A DNA stretch of 52,483 nucleotides, from assembly GCA_947631905.1 (NCBI GenBank), contig CANRND010000015.1, positions 1 to 52,483 of the forward strand, read 5' to 3'. The stretch's first letter is position 1, and every line of letters begins with the position of its first letter. Positions 23,290-31,929 of this stretch are shown one piece after another. Under the pieces are notes generated by a model that was not told the origin of the DNA, made no database searches, and saw only the letters and a program-made list of their open reading frames with translations. The DNA is from an uncultured Clostridia bacterium (GTDB taxonomy: Bacteria > Bacillota > Clostridia > Christensenellales > Borkfalkiaceae). Made by a program: the position numbers and the translations under genes.

Positions 23290-24555
23290 TCATTCTTTTG
23301 TCAGCTCCTCTAAAATTTCAAAATAATTTGCGAATGTCTTTTTACAGCAGTCGGGGTCCTTAATTTTCACGCCGCCCGTTTTCAGCCCCACAAGCGCAAA
23401 AGCCATTGCCACGCGGTGGTCGCCGTAAGTCTCGATCGTCGCAGGTTGCACGGGCGCGGGCCATATCAAAATATCGTCGCCGCGGCATTCGCAAGGCACG
23501 CCGAGCGCCGTCAGATTGTGCAAAATCGCCTCCACGCGGTCGCACTCCTGCTTGCGGATATGCCCGATATTCTTCAAAACGCTCGGCGAGGACGCAAAGG
23601 GCGCGAGCGCCGCGAGCGTGAGCGTTTGGTCGGAAAAATCCCGCATATCCACGTCAAAACCCGTAAATTTCCCCACTGCCGCGCCGTCCGCAACAATGCC
23701 CTCGGGGGTCTCGGCTAAAATCACGCCCTTTTCTTTCAGAACGCCGAGCAGTTTCAGATCGGTCTGCCCGCAGTCGGCGTGCGCGCCGCGCACCAACACT
23801 TTTGCCCCGCAAAGCAGAGACAGCGCGTAAAAATAGCATGCCGCCGAAAAATCGGGCGGGACGGCATATCCGCTCGCGGCGTGTCTGATGGGAAAGACGG
23901 TCACTCCATCCTCGGTGCAGAGAAAATCTCCGCCGAACGCGCGGATAATTTCGAGCGTAGTGATAAGGTAACCGCCCGTTTTGCGGCTCCCTGTGAGGGT
24001 GAGGCGGAGCGGCTTTCCGCAGACTGCCGCCGCGAGCAACAGTCCGCTCGCAAATTGCGTGCTGACGTCGGTATCAACGGTCAAATGCTCAGCAGAGACG
24101 CCGCCGCTCTTCATGCGGAAAGGAAAATGTCCCGCTTGGCAGAAAAATTCAAAGGATACGCCCGCCGCGGAAAGCACGGAAAGCAGGTCCATCGGGCGGT
24201 TTTGCATCTGCTCGGAGGCAGTCATCTCGTATTCGCCGCCGAAAAAGGCGAGGATCGCGGTCAAAAACCGCGCCGCCGTTCCCGCGCTCCCCACGTTCAG
24301 AGCGGCTTTTCTCGCAAAATTTTCAGTCCCGTACACCCGCAGGCTGTCGCCGTCCCGCTCGGTCCTTATGCCGAGCGCAGTGAGACAGCCGAGCAAATCG
24401 TAGGCGTCCTGCCCGAAATTTCCGCAACCCGTCAACACCGTTTGCCCCTCGGTGAACGCGGCAAGCAGCAGCGCGCGGTTTATAAGGCTCTTGGAGGCGG
24501 GAACGGAAACGGCGATCTCACGCTTTCGGAGCGGTTTCGTTTCATAAACGTTCAT
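23290..24555 (-). CDS. aroA: EPSP synthase (3-phosphoshikimate 1-carboxyvinyltransferase)
   Basis: 421 aa. Sixth step of the shikimate pathway. PASKSLINRALLLAA (about 19-33), GSAGTAARFLTA, NRPMDLL and TYGDHRVAMAFAL near the C-terminus are the substrate-binding motifs. The start ATG 24555 lies 6 nt after its -10 box; an upstream in-frame extension lies outside the transcript. It is therefore predicted leaderless. Divergent from the YgjP-type peptidase gene, which has the same arrangement. Confidence 0.94.
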   Translation of the reverse strand: MNVYETKPLRKREIAVSVPASKSLINRALLLAAFTEGQTVLTGCGNFGQDAYDLLGCLTALGIRTERDGDSLRVYGTENFARKAALNVGSAGTAARFLTAILAFFGGEYEMTASEQMQNRPMDLLSVLSAAGVSFEFFCQAGHFPFRMKSGGVSAEHLTVDTDVSTQFASGLLLAAAVCGKPLRLTLTGSRKTGGYLITTLEIIRAFGGDFLCTEDGVTVFPIRHAASGYAVPPDFSAACYFYALSLLCGAKVLVRGAHADCGQTDLKLLGVLKEKGVILAETPEGIVADGAAVGKFTGFDVDMRDFSDQTLTLAALAPFASSPSVLKNIGHIRKQECDRVEAILHNLTALGVPCECRGDDILIWPAPVQPATIETYGDHRVAMAFALVGLKTGGVKIKDPDCCKKTFANYFEILEELTKE

Positions 24556-24561
24556 AGACAC

Positions 24562-24590
24562 AGTATAACAAAATCGGCGGAAAAGGTCAA
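24562..24590 (-). promoter_or_regulatory. Promoter of aroA, leaderless configuration
   Basis: Minus strand TTGACC, 17-bp spacer, TATACT, then GTGTCT and the ATG. The start codon should be at +1. Confidence 0.85.
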
Positions 24591-24599
24591 CCCGATTGG

Positions 24600-24628
24600 T
24601 TGAAAAAGCTGCTCCGGCGTGATATAAT
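24600..24628 (+). promoter_or_regulatory. Promoter of the YgjP-type gene, leaderless configuration
   Basis: TTGAAA, 17-bp spacer, TATAAT, then ATCCGT and the ATG at 24635. Confidence 0.85.
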
Positions 24629-24634
24629 ATCCGT

Positions 24635-25264
24635 ATGGAAGCGAAAGTCATACGAAGCAGAAGAAAAACGCTCTCGTTGTGCGTCACGCGGGAGGGGGAA
24701 GTCGTGGTGCGCGCGCCCTACGGCGTGAGCGGGGAATACATCTCCGCGTTTTTGGCAAAGCACGCCGCGTGGGTGGAAAAGCGGTTGAGCGCCGTTTCCC
24801 GCCGTCCCGCGCTCGATCTGCGCGACGGGGCGTCTCTTTCGCTCTTCGGCACGCCGTATTTCATCGGAAGCGGCCGCGCGCGCATCGCGGGCGGAACTTT
24901 ATTTTTGCCCGAAGAGGGGAGAGAGGAAGCGCTCACGCGGCTTCTGAAAAAGTTCTCCCTGCAAGTCATGGCGCAGGTCACCGCGCGGATCGCGGAAAAG
25001 TACGGGTTCTCCTACCGCTCGGTGCGCATTTCGTCCGCCCGCGGCAGGTGGGGGTCCTGCAACCGCGACGGGGTGATCGCCTACACTTTCCGCGTCGCCT
25101 TTCTGCCGCCGAAGCTCTGCGAATACGTGGCGGTGCATGAACTCGCGCACACCGTCGTGTTCAACCACAGCGGGGAATTTTGGGAGATCGTAGAGGGGAT
25201 CTTGCCCGATTGGAAAGCGCGGCGAAAGGCGTTAAAGTCCGATCCCGCCATCGAATATTTGTAA
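24635..25264 (+). CDS. YgjP/SprT-like zinc metallopeptidase (DUF45)
   Basis: 209 aa. HELAH (His168, Glu169, His172) and a third His178 in NHSGEFW form the zinc site of the YgjP-like (M48-related) family; RGRWGSC (137-142) is the conserved upstream motif. The N-terminal beta domain (1-90) is usual. No signal peptide or transmembrane helix, so a cytoplasmic protein. The substrate is unknown in the family. Predicted leaderless message. Confidence 0.88.
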   Translation: MEAKVIRSRRKTLSLCVTREGEVVVRAPYGVSGEYISAFLAKHAAWVEKRLSAVSRRPALDLRDGASLSLFGTPYFIGSGRARIAGGTLFLPEEGREEALTRLLKKFSLQVMAQVTARIAEKYGFSYRSVRISSARGRWGSCNRDGVIAYTFRVAFLPPKLCEYVAVHELAHTVVFNHSGEFWEIVEGILPDWKARRKALKSDPAIEYL

Positions 25265-25275
25265 AATGCCTTTTT

Positions 25276-25321
25276 GCATAGTACTCTGCGTGACATAAAT
25301 AGTACTATGTCTGACATAATA
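25276..25321. repeat. ATAGTACTATG/TGACAT dispersed palindrome, copies 2 and 3 in tandem
   Basis: GCATAGTACTCTGCGTGACA is followed by ATAGTACTATGTCTGACATA. The second unit contains the perfect 11-bp palindrome ATGTCTGACAT (25307-25317). Confidence 0.85.
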
Positions 25322-25411
25322 ACCGTTATTTCGCCATAAATTTCCTTGTTTTCGGCGTTTTTCGGCAATTTTTTTGCTGCGGGGATATTTTCCGAAAAGG
25401 GCAAATTTCTC

Positions 25412-25440
25412 TTTACAATTCCGCAAAAATACGCTATACT
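25412..25440 (+). promoter_or_regulatory. Sigma-A promoter of the MBL hydrolase-rho unit
   Basis: TTTACA, 17-bp spacer, TATACT, about 80 nt before the ATG. The leader is pyrimidine-rich, but I see no strong structure in it. Confidence 0.75.
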
Positions 25441-25526
25441 GTAACTTAGGTAGAGTTTCTTCCCATTTCACTTTTTGAAAGGCTTTTTCCAAAGCTCGGT
25501 TTGATTTTTCTTTTTTCGGAGGCAGG

Positions 25527-26159
25527 ATGAAAATTCAATATTTGGGGCATTCCTCTTTCCTTTTCACCTACGGGGACGGGACCCGCATTGTCACCGATCC
25601 GTTCGGGGACGTCGGTATCCCCATGCCGCGCGTCCGTGCGGACGCGGTCACCGTGAGCCATTCCCACTACGATCACTGCAACGTCAGAGGCGTAGACGCT
25701 CCGCAAGTACTCGCGCAAGAGGGCGTTTTCGGCGTGGGCGGCGTTCAGATCCGCTCCGTCAGGTGCGACCATGACGACGCAGGCGGCAGAAAGCGTGGAA
25801 GCACGCTCGCGTTCCGCTTCGAGGGGGAGGGAATCTCCGTCCTGCACCTCGGCGATCTCGGGGAGCCATGTTCTCCTGCGGTCGTGCAGAGGCTCGGGCG
25901 GGCGGACGTGTTGCTCATCCCCGTCGGCGGGAATTACACCATCGATGCGCGGGAGGCAAAACGCTATATCGAAACACTGAAACCCGCGGTGGCGATCCCC
26001 ATGCACTATAAGGTAAAGGGCCTTACCGTAGACATTGCGGGCGTAGAAGAGTTTTTATCGCTGTTTTCCGCAACCGAACGCGCGGAAACGCTGGTTATGG
26101 ACCAAAAACCCTCGGGTAAAACAAAAATCGTCTATATGGAGAGGACCGAAAAATGGTAA
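25527..26159 (+). CDS. UlaG-like metallo-beta-lactamase-fold hydrolase
   Basis: 210 aa. The metal motif HSHYDH (45-50), upstream Asp24 in VTDPFG, GDLG and the IPMHY end follow the YycJ/UlaG-like MBL pattern. Short and single-domain. Homologues in Firmicutes are usually annotated only as MBL-fold hydrolases; the substrate is unknown. GGAGGCAG precedes the ATG. Its 3' end overlaps the rho start by 7 nt, so the two are co-transcribed. Confidence 0.85.
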   Translation: MKIQYLGHSSFLFTYGDGTRIVTDPFGDVGIPMPRVRADAVTVSHSHYDHCNVRGVDAPQVLAQEGVFGVGGVQIRSVRCDHDDAGGRKRGSTLAFRFEGEGISVLHLGDLGEPCSPAVVQRLGRADVLLIPVGGNYTIDAREAKRYIETLKPAVAIPMHYKVKGLTVDIAGVEEFLSLFSATERAETLVMDQKPSGKTKIVYMERTEKW

Positions 26160-27589
26160 GTAAAGAAATCGAACAGGAATATCGCACATTTTTGGAGGGC
26201 TTGCCGCTTTCCACCCTGCGCATTTTGGGGCGCATGAACGGCGTACCCACCGACCATTGCGGCAACAAGAGCGATCTTTTGGACGGGATCGTGGACATTC
26301 TCGTAGGCAGGTCGATGCCCGTACCCCGTTCGGGGCGCGGCGCGCCCGTCAAACAGAGCTACATTGATCCCTCCATCATCCAGCGGCTGAGCGACATCCG
26401 CCGCAAGACGGAGAAAGAGGTCCCGCCCAACATTTTGGAAGTGGCGGGGAGCGACGAAAAGGGCTATTACGAGCAGCCCGCCTGTTCGGGGATCCTCGAA
26501 ATCATGCAGAGCGGTTACGGTTTTTTGCGCGCGAAGAACTGCCAGCCGACCAACGGCGGGGACGTCTTCATCGCCGCGCCGATGATCCACTCCCTCAAAC
26601 TGCGAGAGGGGGACTTTGTCGCCTGCATCCCGAAACCCCGTCTCAAAAACGATTCCGCGGCGATCGGGGAGCTTTTGAGCGTAAACGGCCGTCCCGTGGG
26701 GGTGTATGAGGACAGATTGTTCTTCGATTCCCTCACCGCGGGCTATCCCGACGAGCGCATCACGCTGTCCGAGGGGAGCGACGCGCTCTCTCTGCGTTTG
26801 CTCGATCTGTTCGCGCCCATCGGCAAGGGACAGCGCGCGCTCATCATCGCTCCGCCCAAAGCGGGTAAGACGACCATTCTCAAAGACATCGCCCGCGCCA
26901 TTTCCGAGCGGCACAGGGAGATCGACCTCATCGTCCTGCTCATCGACGAGCGGCCCGAGGAAGTGACCGATTTCCGCGCGAGCGTCGATCATGCGGAGGT
27001 GATCTATTCCACGTTCGACGAGGGAGCCGACCATCACATCCGCGCGGCGGAACTCACCATTGCGCACGCCAAGCGGCTTGCGGAGACGGGGAGGGACGTC
27101 GTGATCCTGCTCGATTCGCTCACCAAACTCACGCGCGCCTACAACTACATGACGGAAAGTACGGGCAAAACGCTCTCGGGCGGTCTGGACGCGGGCGCGT
27201 TTGCCGAACCGAAGCGGTTCTTCGGCGCGGCGCGCAACACGGTGGAGGCGGGAAGCATCACGATCCTTGCGACGGCGCTCGTCGACACGGGCAGCCGCAT
27301 GGACGACGTGATCTACGAGGAGTTCAAGGGAACGGGCAACAGCGATATCTTCCTCTCGCGGGAACTTGCGGAGCGGAGAATTTTCCCCGCCATCGACCTG
27401 CGCCGCTCGGGAACGCGCAAAGAGGAGTTGCTTTTGCCCAAAGCGGAGCTTGCCGCCGTGTATAAATTGCGCGAGCGCGGGCTGAGCGAAAGCACCGAGG
27501 GGATCCTCGACATGATGAAAAAGACGAGGAACAACGATGAGTTCATCGCCCGCCTTTCGGAGTGGCTCAAAGTTTATAAACCCAATTAA
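26153..27589 (+). CDS. rho: Transcription termination factor Rho
   Basis: 478 aa. Hexameric RNA helicase ending untranslated transcripts. Rho N-terminal domain (1-50), RNA-binding cold-shock-like domain (about 112-165), Walker [10 protein letters not shown] (233-241), [11 protein letters not shown] and the Q/R-loop region are intact. The segment at 52-105, between the N-terminal and cold-shock-like domains, is short, unlike the long insertions of high-GC organisms. Located after the MBL gene. Confidence 0.96.
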   Translation: MVSKEIEQEYRTFLEGLPLSTLRILGRMNGVPTDHCGNKSDLLDGIVDILVGRSMPVPRSGRGAPVKQSYIDPSIIQRLSDIRRKTEKEVPPNILEVAGSDEKGYYEQPACSGILEIMQSGYGFLRAKNCQPTNGGDVFIAAPMIHSLKLREGDFVACIPKPRLKNDSAAIGELLSVNGRPVGVYEDRLFFDSLTAGYPDERITLSEGSDALSLRLLDLFAPIGKGQRALIIAPPKAGKTTILKDIARAISERHREIDLIVLLIDERPEEVTDFRASVDHAEVIYSTFDEGADHHIRAAELTIAHAKRLAETGRDVVILLDSLTKLTRAYNYMTESTGKTLSGGLDAGAFAEPKRFFGAARNTVEAGSITILATALVDTGSRMDDVIYEEFKGTGNSDIFLSRELAERRIFPAIDLRRSGTRKEELLLPKAELAAVYKLRERGLSESTEGILDMMKKTRNNDEFIARLSEWLKVYKPN

Positions 27590-27609
27590 AGAAGAAAAAG
27601 GATAGAAAG

Positions 27610-27643
27610 AGCGGCGGCTCCGCAGATCTGCGGAGCCGCCGCT
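27610..27643. terminator. Perfect 34-bp palindrome at a convergent junction
   Basis: AGCGGCGGCTCCGCAGA followed by its exact complement, between rho and the PadR-fusion gene. No U tract beyond TTT. Confidence 0.7.
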
Positions 27644-27664
27644 TTCGTATTTTTGGAAGTTTTC

Positions 27665-30067
27665 CTATTCGTCGATCGGTCTGACTTGCAGATAGTAGGC
27701 CACGCCGAACACGACGATGGAGAAGAAGTAAACCGCGGGAAGGATGACGAACGTCGTCAGCTGTCCCATGTCCGCAAAGTCCACTTTGGCGGCGAGCGCA
27801 ACGATCAGGATGACGATGATGCACAGCGCATAGGCAACGATGACGTTCACGAGCAGGTTGCCGGTTCTGCGCAGAGAGCGTTCCCCGAAGCGGTTGAGAT
27901 ACAAAAGCCCCGTCACGAGGAAGAGGGCAAGCCCCGTTCCCCAGATGAAATAAGGATAGAAGCGGGGGAGTTTGAGACGGCTCTGGAAGCCGAGCGCGAT
28001 GCTCCCCTCGGCAAGGCAGAGCAGAAATACCACGAGCGCGCTCAAAAACAGCGCTTTGCCGCGATGGACGAGGCTCTCGGATTTTTGCTCGATCTCCTTA
28101 TGCCGTCCGCCCGAGGTGGTGATGCGGATCCCGTCCTGCGCGGCGAGGGATTCGAGGTCGTAGAAGTCCACGCCGTCGAGCGAACGTCCCGTATGTACGC
28201 GCCGCGGCTTTGCGGGAGATTCTTCGGCCACAGCTACGGCAGGAGGCACAGGGGGAGCGGGAGGCGCAGGGGGCGCAGGCTTTACGGGAGCCGTCTCCCC
28301 GACGGGTTCCGCCGCTCTCGGCGGGGCGGGGAAAGGCTCCGGCTCGGGCAGAGGCTCGGGTTCGGGCAGGGGCTGAGGTTCCTCTTCCTGCGGCACTGCG
28401 CCGCTGTATAACTTGCGGATGATGGAGCGGTATTCCCGTTCCTCCTCGGGTTTGGAGACGTAAACATAGTTCTCCGCCTCGGAGGGGGCGCCGTAATAAT
28501 AACTGCCCTCGGCAGGCTCCTCGCTCTGCCCGCCGTTGACAAGATTGAGATAGTTTTGGTGGATGATCTGCTGTTCGCGGTGGCGGAAGAGCCGTTCATC
28601 CTCTTCGCGGATGCGGGCTTCCTGCTCGGCAAGCTCGCGCTCGTGCATTTCGAGGAATTCGGCCTCCTGTTCGCGCAGACGCTGTTCGTAGCGGGCGCGC
28701 TCCTCGGCAAAAGGCTCCATCTCGCGGATGCGGGCGTTCTGCTCTTCTTTCTCATGCGCGAGCGAAACCGCTCTTGCGCGCTCTTCGTCGGTGAGGGAGA
28801 AGAGGGTCTCGCCCGCGGCCTGTCTCTGCGCCTGTTCTTCGAGCCGGCGTTGGCGTTCCGCTTCTTCCGCTTCGAGGCGTTGTTGTTCTTCGAGTTGGCG
28901 CTGCCGCTCCGCTTCTTCCGCTTCGAGCCGCGCCTGTTCTTCGAGCCGTTGCCGCTCTTCCTCTTCCGCTTCGAGCCGCGCCTGTTCTTCGAGCTGGCGT
29001 TGGCGCTCTTCCTCTTCCGCTTGGGCGAGGGATTCCGTCAGGGCAGGGGACGCGCTTTCCGCCTCGGTTGCGGCCTCCTCTTCTTGCCGTTCTTCGCGGC
29101 GGCGTTCCTCTTCTGCGAGGGCAAATTCCCGTTCGAGAAGTTCCTGTTCCCGTTTGGTACCCGCCTCTTCACGGGCGCGCAAAACTTCCTCGCGCACGCG
29201 GAGAGATTCTTCATATCTTGCCCGCTCTTCCTCAAAGGCCGCCCGTTCCGCGTCGAGATCGTCCGTGCGGTCGCGGTCCTCAAAGCCGTCGTCGCCGTAA
29301 TCGTCGTCCTCGCGGTCGGGAACGCGGGAGGTGGATTGTTTGAGGACGCGCATATCCACGGCGGCGGGGGCGGGTTGCGCAAAGTCGAACGCCTTGTCCG
29401 AAATCAGGCTGTCGATCACGGTGCGGGAATATTCCCATTCCGTCTGGTTGCGTTCGGCGATCTCCTTGCCCTCGTCGGTGAGGGAGAAGTATTTCCTTCT
29501 GCCGCCGCTCACCGAGCCGCCCCAGTAGGAGGTGATATAGCCGTCCTTTTCGAGGCGTTTGAGCGCGCTGTAAAGGGAGGGCTGTTTCAAGGTGTACTGC
29601 CCGTGGCTCTTGCGCTCGATCTCGGCAATGATCTCGTAACCGTACTTATCTCCGTCATAGAGGGAACGGAGAATAATGGTGTTGATGTGTCCGCGGATGA
29701 GATCGGAACTGATCGCGGGTTGGTCTTTCTCGTCCTGCTCCCCGTCTTTTTCTTCCTCTTCCGTTTCTTCCTGCGCTTCGGCTTCCGCCGCTATCGGTTC
29801 GTCCTCGGTTTCGCCGTAAGGCTCGTCCTCGTCGGTTTCACCGTAAGGCTCGTCCTCGTCGGCTTCGCCGTAAGGCTCGTCCTCATCGGTTTCACCGTAA
29901 GGCTCATCCTCATCGGCTTCGCCGTAAGGCTCGTCCTCATCGGAAGATCCGTCGGAAAGGAAAGGGGAGACAAGGGGCAGACCGCTCTCTTCGGCGTCGT
30001 AGTCCGCGTTATCTACGGGTTCTTCGTCGTCGCCGTCGGGATCATAGTGGAAAAAATCCTGCTCCAT
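27665..30067 (-). CDS. PadR-like HTH / coiled-coil / four-TM fusion protein
   Basis: 800 aa. In order: an acidic N-terminus with five 9-residue repeats DEDEPYGE(A/T) (about 43-87) and a Glu-rich stretch; a PadR winged helix (about 120-205: LRSLYDGDKYGYEII, LYSALKRLEKDGYI, GGRRKYFSLTDEG); a linker; a long Glu/Arg/Gln coiled coil (about 270-500); a Pro/Glu and Pro/Ala region (565-612); and four transmembrane helices (about 672-694, 705-725, 736-760, 770-794). PadR regulators are normally 100-200-aa soluble repressors. This one looks like a membrane-tethered sensor or scaffold. AAGGAG precedes the ATG. It has its own strong promoter, next to ATGTCTGACA-type sites. Function unknown. Confidence 0.85.
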   Translation of the reverse strand: MEQDFFHYDPDGDDEEPVDNADYDAEESGLPLVSPFLSDGSSDEDEPYGEADEDEPYGETDEDEPYGEADEDEPYGETDEDEPYGETEDEPIAAEAEAQEETEEEEKDGEQDEKDQPAISSDLIRGHINTIILRSLYDGDKYGYEIIAEIERKSHGQYTLKQPSLYSALKRLEKDGYITSYWGGSVSGGRRKYFSLTDEGKEIAERNQTEWEYSRTVIDSLISDKAFDFAQPAPAAVDMRVLKQSTSRVPDREDDDYGDDGFEDRDRTDDLDAERAAFEEERARYEESLRVREEVLRAREEAGTKREQELLEREFALAEEERRREERQEEEAATEAESASPALTESLAQAEEEERQRQLEEQARLEAEEEERQRLEEQARLEAEEAERQRQLEEQQRLEAEEAERQRRLEEQAQRQAAGETLFSLTDEERARAVSLAHEKEEQNARIREMEPFAEERARYEQRLREQEAEFLEMHERELAEQEARIREEDERLFRHREQQIIHQNYLNLVNGGQSEEPAEGSYYYGAPSEAENYVYVSKPEEEREYRSIIRKLYSGAVPQEEEPQPLPEPEPLPEPEPFPAPPRAAEPVGETAPVKPAPPAPPAPPVPPAVAVAEESPAKPRRVHTGRSLDGVDFYDLESLAAQDGIRITTSGGRHKEIEQKSESLVHRGKALFLSALVVFLLCLAEGSIALGFQSRLKLPRFYPYFIWGTGLALFLVTGLLYLNRFGERSLRRTGNLLVNVIVAYALCIIVILIVALAAKVDFADMGQLTTFVILPAVYFFSIVVFGVAYYLQVRPIDE
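29807..29941 (-). repeat. 27-bp coding tandem repeat (five units)
   Basis: Five successive units encode DEDEPYGEA or DEDEPYGET. Units are nearly identical at DNA level, indicating recent expansion or slippage, so copy number probably varies between strains. Confidence 0.9.
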
Positions 30068-30096
30068 ATTGCTTCTCCTTATTGTATTCTGCCATT

Positions 30097-30125
30097 ATTA
30101 TACAACACATTTTCGGATATGTCAA
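30097..30125 (-). promoter_or_regulatory. Sigma-A promoter of the PadR-fusion gene
   Basis: Minus strand TTGACA, 17-bp spacer, TATAAT. The first ATGTCTGACA site starts 15 bp upstream of the -35. Confidence 0.88.
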
Positions 30126-30132
30126 GTGTGCG

Positions 30133-30193
30133 AGGTACTATGTCTGACAGAATTATGTAAAATTTTCCATATTTTGTGTATTTTGTCAGACAT
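30133..30193. repeat. ATGTCTGACA-type sites in inverted pair, copies 4 and 5
   Basis: AGGTACTATGTCTGACA (site 30140-30149) and, inverted, TGTCAGACATAATTTCATA (site 30184-30193). They lie between the divergent PadR-fusion and YkvI-like genes, as an operator pair would. Confidence 0.75.
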
Positions 30194-30213
30194 AATTTCA
30201 TAGATATGGAAAA

Positions 30214-31359
30214 ATGGGGCTTTTCAAGACGACGTTTTTCATCGTGGGGACATGTATCGGCGCGGGCTTTTTGTCGGGCGCGGAACTTGTCCGCTTTTTT
30301 CACGGGGGGAATGTTTTGCCCGCCCTGTTCCTGTCGTTCGGGATGTTCTTTGCGCTCACCGCGCTCTTTCTTCTCCTGGGGCGGAGGCACGGCGGATACG
30401 AGGGGGCGACCGACGCGCTGTTCTCCCGCGGGGGCAAGTGGGTGCGGGGCGGGGTGTCCGCGCTCTCCTTTATTCCCTGCGCGGGGATGCTCGCGGGGTT
30501 AGACGCGCTTTCTCCCGCACTCTCGCCTCTTCTTTCGCTGGGCGGGCTTTTTATCGTGCTTTTCTTTTTGCGGAAAGGGACGAAAGGGATCTCTTTCCTC
30601 AACTGCATGCTCGTCCCCGTCCTCGTGGCGTTCGTGTTCGCGTTCGCGGGGCGGGGAACGTTGCGCTCCCCGACGGGCGGAAGCGGGGGGATGGGGGCGC
30701 TGTATGCGGGGATGAACGTCCTGCTCGCCGTCCCCGTTCTGCTCGACGCGGGGCGGGATGCGAGGCGCCCCGTGCTTTCGGCGTTTTTGGCAACGGCGGC
30801 CGTCTTTTTATGCGCCTGTTTTGTCCTCGGGGCGGTCTTTCGGGAGGGGGAGGGCGCGCTCGGGGCAGAACTTCCCTTTCTCTACGTCATGCGCGGGAAC
30901 CGCATGTTCTACGTCGCCTCCGCGCTCGCCATTCTCACCTCGCTCGGCTCGGCGCTCTATCCGCTTCTGAAATTGTGCGGGGAATTTTCTTCCGCGCGGA
31001 AAAAGAACGCCGCAAGGGCGGTCGTACTCCTTGCGGCGTTCGGGTTATCGAGGCTGGGCCTCTCGGGCATCGTCCGCGTCCTTTATCCCGCGTTGGGGGG
31101 GATCGGGCTTGCTTTTTCAGTTCTTTGTATTTTTTACGAGTATCTTTTCGAGAAGCACCACCAAAAAGTACATCGCCGCGGCAAGGGCGCAGAGGACCAC
31201 GGTCGCCGTCATCACAAGGTCGAGTTTAAACACCTGCCCGCCGTACACGATCAGGTAGCCGAGACCCGCGCGGGAGACGATATATTCGCCCATGATCGAG
31301 CCGATCCAGCTCATGCCCACGGCCACTTTCAGCATGGAAATAAATGCCGCGCGCGATGA
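30214..31359 (+). CDS. YkvI-like APC-superfamily membrane transporter, with antisense C-terminal tail
   Basis: 381 aa as read. VGTCIGAGFLSGAELVRFF (11-29) is the glycine-rich first helix of the YkvI branch of the APC superfamily; about nine or ten helices follow up to about residue 310 (LCIFYEYLFEK). The last 70 residues (HHQKVHRRGKGAEDHG onward) are hydrophilic, rich in His/Arg, and read antisense to the end of the converging permease gene. They are probably not part of the ancestral protein, so the natural stop seems lost. Substrate unknown. GGA only 3-4 nt before the ATG is a poor ribosome site. Confidence 0.72.
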   Translation: MGLFKTTFFIVGTCIGAGFLSGAELVRFFHGGNVLPALFLSFGMFFALTALFLLLGRRHGGYEGATDALFSRGGKWVRGGVSALSFIPCAGMLAGLDALSPALSPLLSLGGLFIVLFFLRKGTKGISFLNCMLVPVLVAFVFAFAGRGTLRSPTGGSGGMGALYAGMNVLLAVPVLLDAGRDARRPVLSAFLATAAVFLCACFVLGAVFREGEGALGAELPFLYVMRGNRMFYVASALAILTSLGSALYPLLKLCGEFSSARKKNAARAVVLLAAFGLSRLGLSGIVRVLYPALGGIGLAFSVLCIFYEYLFEKHHQKVHRRGKGAEDHGRRHHKVEFKHLPAVHDQVAETRAGDDIFAHDRADPAHAHGHFQHGNKCRAR

Positions 31360-31929
31360 GGGGATGACGAGCTTTGTCAGGATCTGCAACTTGCTTGCGC
31401 CCATCGAGCGCAGGAGGAGCAGTTTGCTCTCGTCCGTTTCGAGGAATGCCGACAGCATGTGCATGATTACGACGATGATCCCGACGAGGATGGTCATGAA
31501 CACGATCGCTTTGCTCCCCGTGCCGCACCAGATGATGATGAGCGGCCCCATAGCGATCTTGGGCAGGGCGTTCAGCACCACGATGTACGGTTCCAGCACG
31601 CGGCGCAAAAGGTCGCTCCACCAAAGGAGCAGGGCGACGGTGTAGCCGAGGACCACGGCGGCGATAAAGCCCACCACCGTTTCGAGCAAGGTCACGCCGA
31701 TGTGGTAGAACAGGGTCCCCTGGGCGTAGAGGGAGCCGATCGTCGCCGCGATGCGGGAGGGCGAGCTTACGAAAAAGGGGTCCGCCCAGCCCAGCCGCGT
31801 GGAAAGCTCCCAGAAAAGGAGAAAAAAGAGAAGAAGCCCCACGCGGAGGGACCAGACGACCGCGAGCTTGATCCTGCGTTTTTTCAGCCAGAGAAGATGT
31901 TCCCCGGAAAAGGTTTTCGTGTTTTTCAT
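31117..31929 (-). CDS. ABC transporter permease, SsuC/TauC type
   Basis: 270 aa. Six-helix inner-membrane permease of the nitrate/sulfonate/taurine/HMP family. SPSRIAATI after the first helix is typical, and the EAA-like loop LRSMGASKLQILTKLVIP (about 174-191) contacts the ATPase. It overlaps the ATPase gene by ATGA. The 3' end overlaps the convergent YkvI-like frame by 243 bp. Confidence 0.9.
   Translation of the reverse strand: MKNTKTFSGEHLLWLKKRRIKLAVVWSLRVGLLLFFLLFWELSTRLGWADPFFVSSPSRIAATIGSLYAQGTLFYHIGVTLLETVVGFIAAVVLGYTVALLLWWSDLLRRVLEPYIVVLNALPKIAMGPLIIIWCGTGSKAIVFMTILVGIIVVIMHMLSAFLETDESKLLLLRSMGASKLQILTKLVIPSSRAAFISMLKVAVGMSWIGSIMGEYIVSRAGLGYLIVYGGQVFKLDLVMTATVVLCALAAAMYFLVVLLEKILVKNTKN

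Noticed and set aside
28556..30160. Hydrophobic open frame antisense to the PadR-fusion gene
   Set aside because: The repeated Phe/Leu/Val segments are the complement of Glu/Asp/Arg-rich repeats; no start signals.
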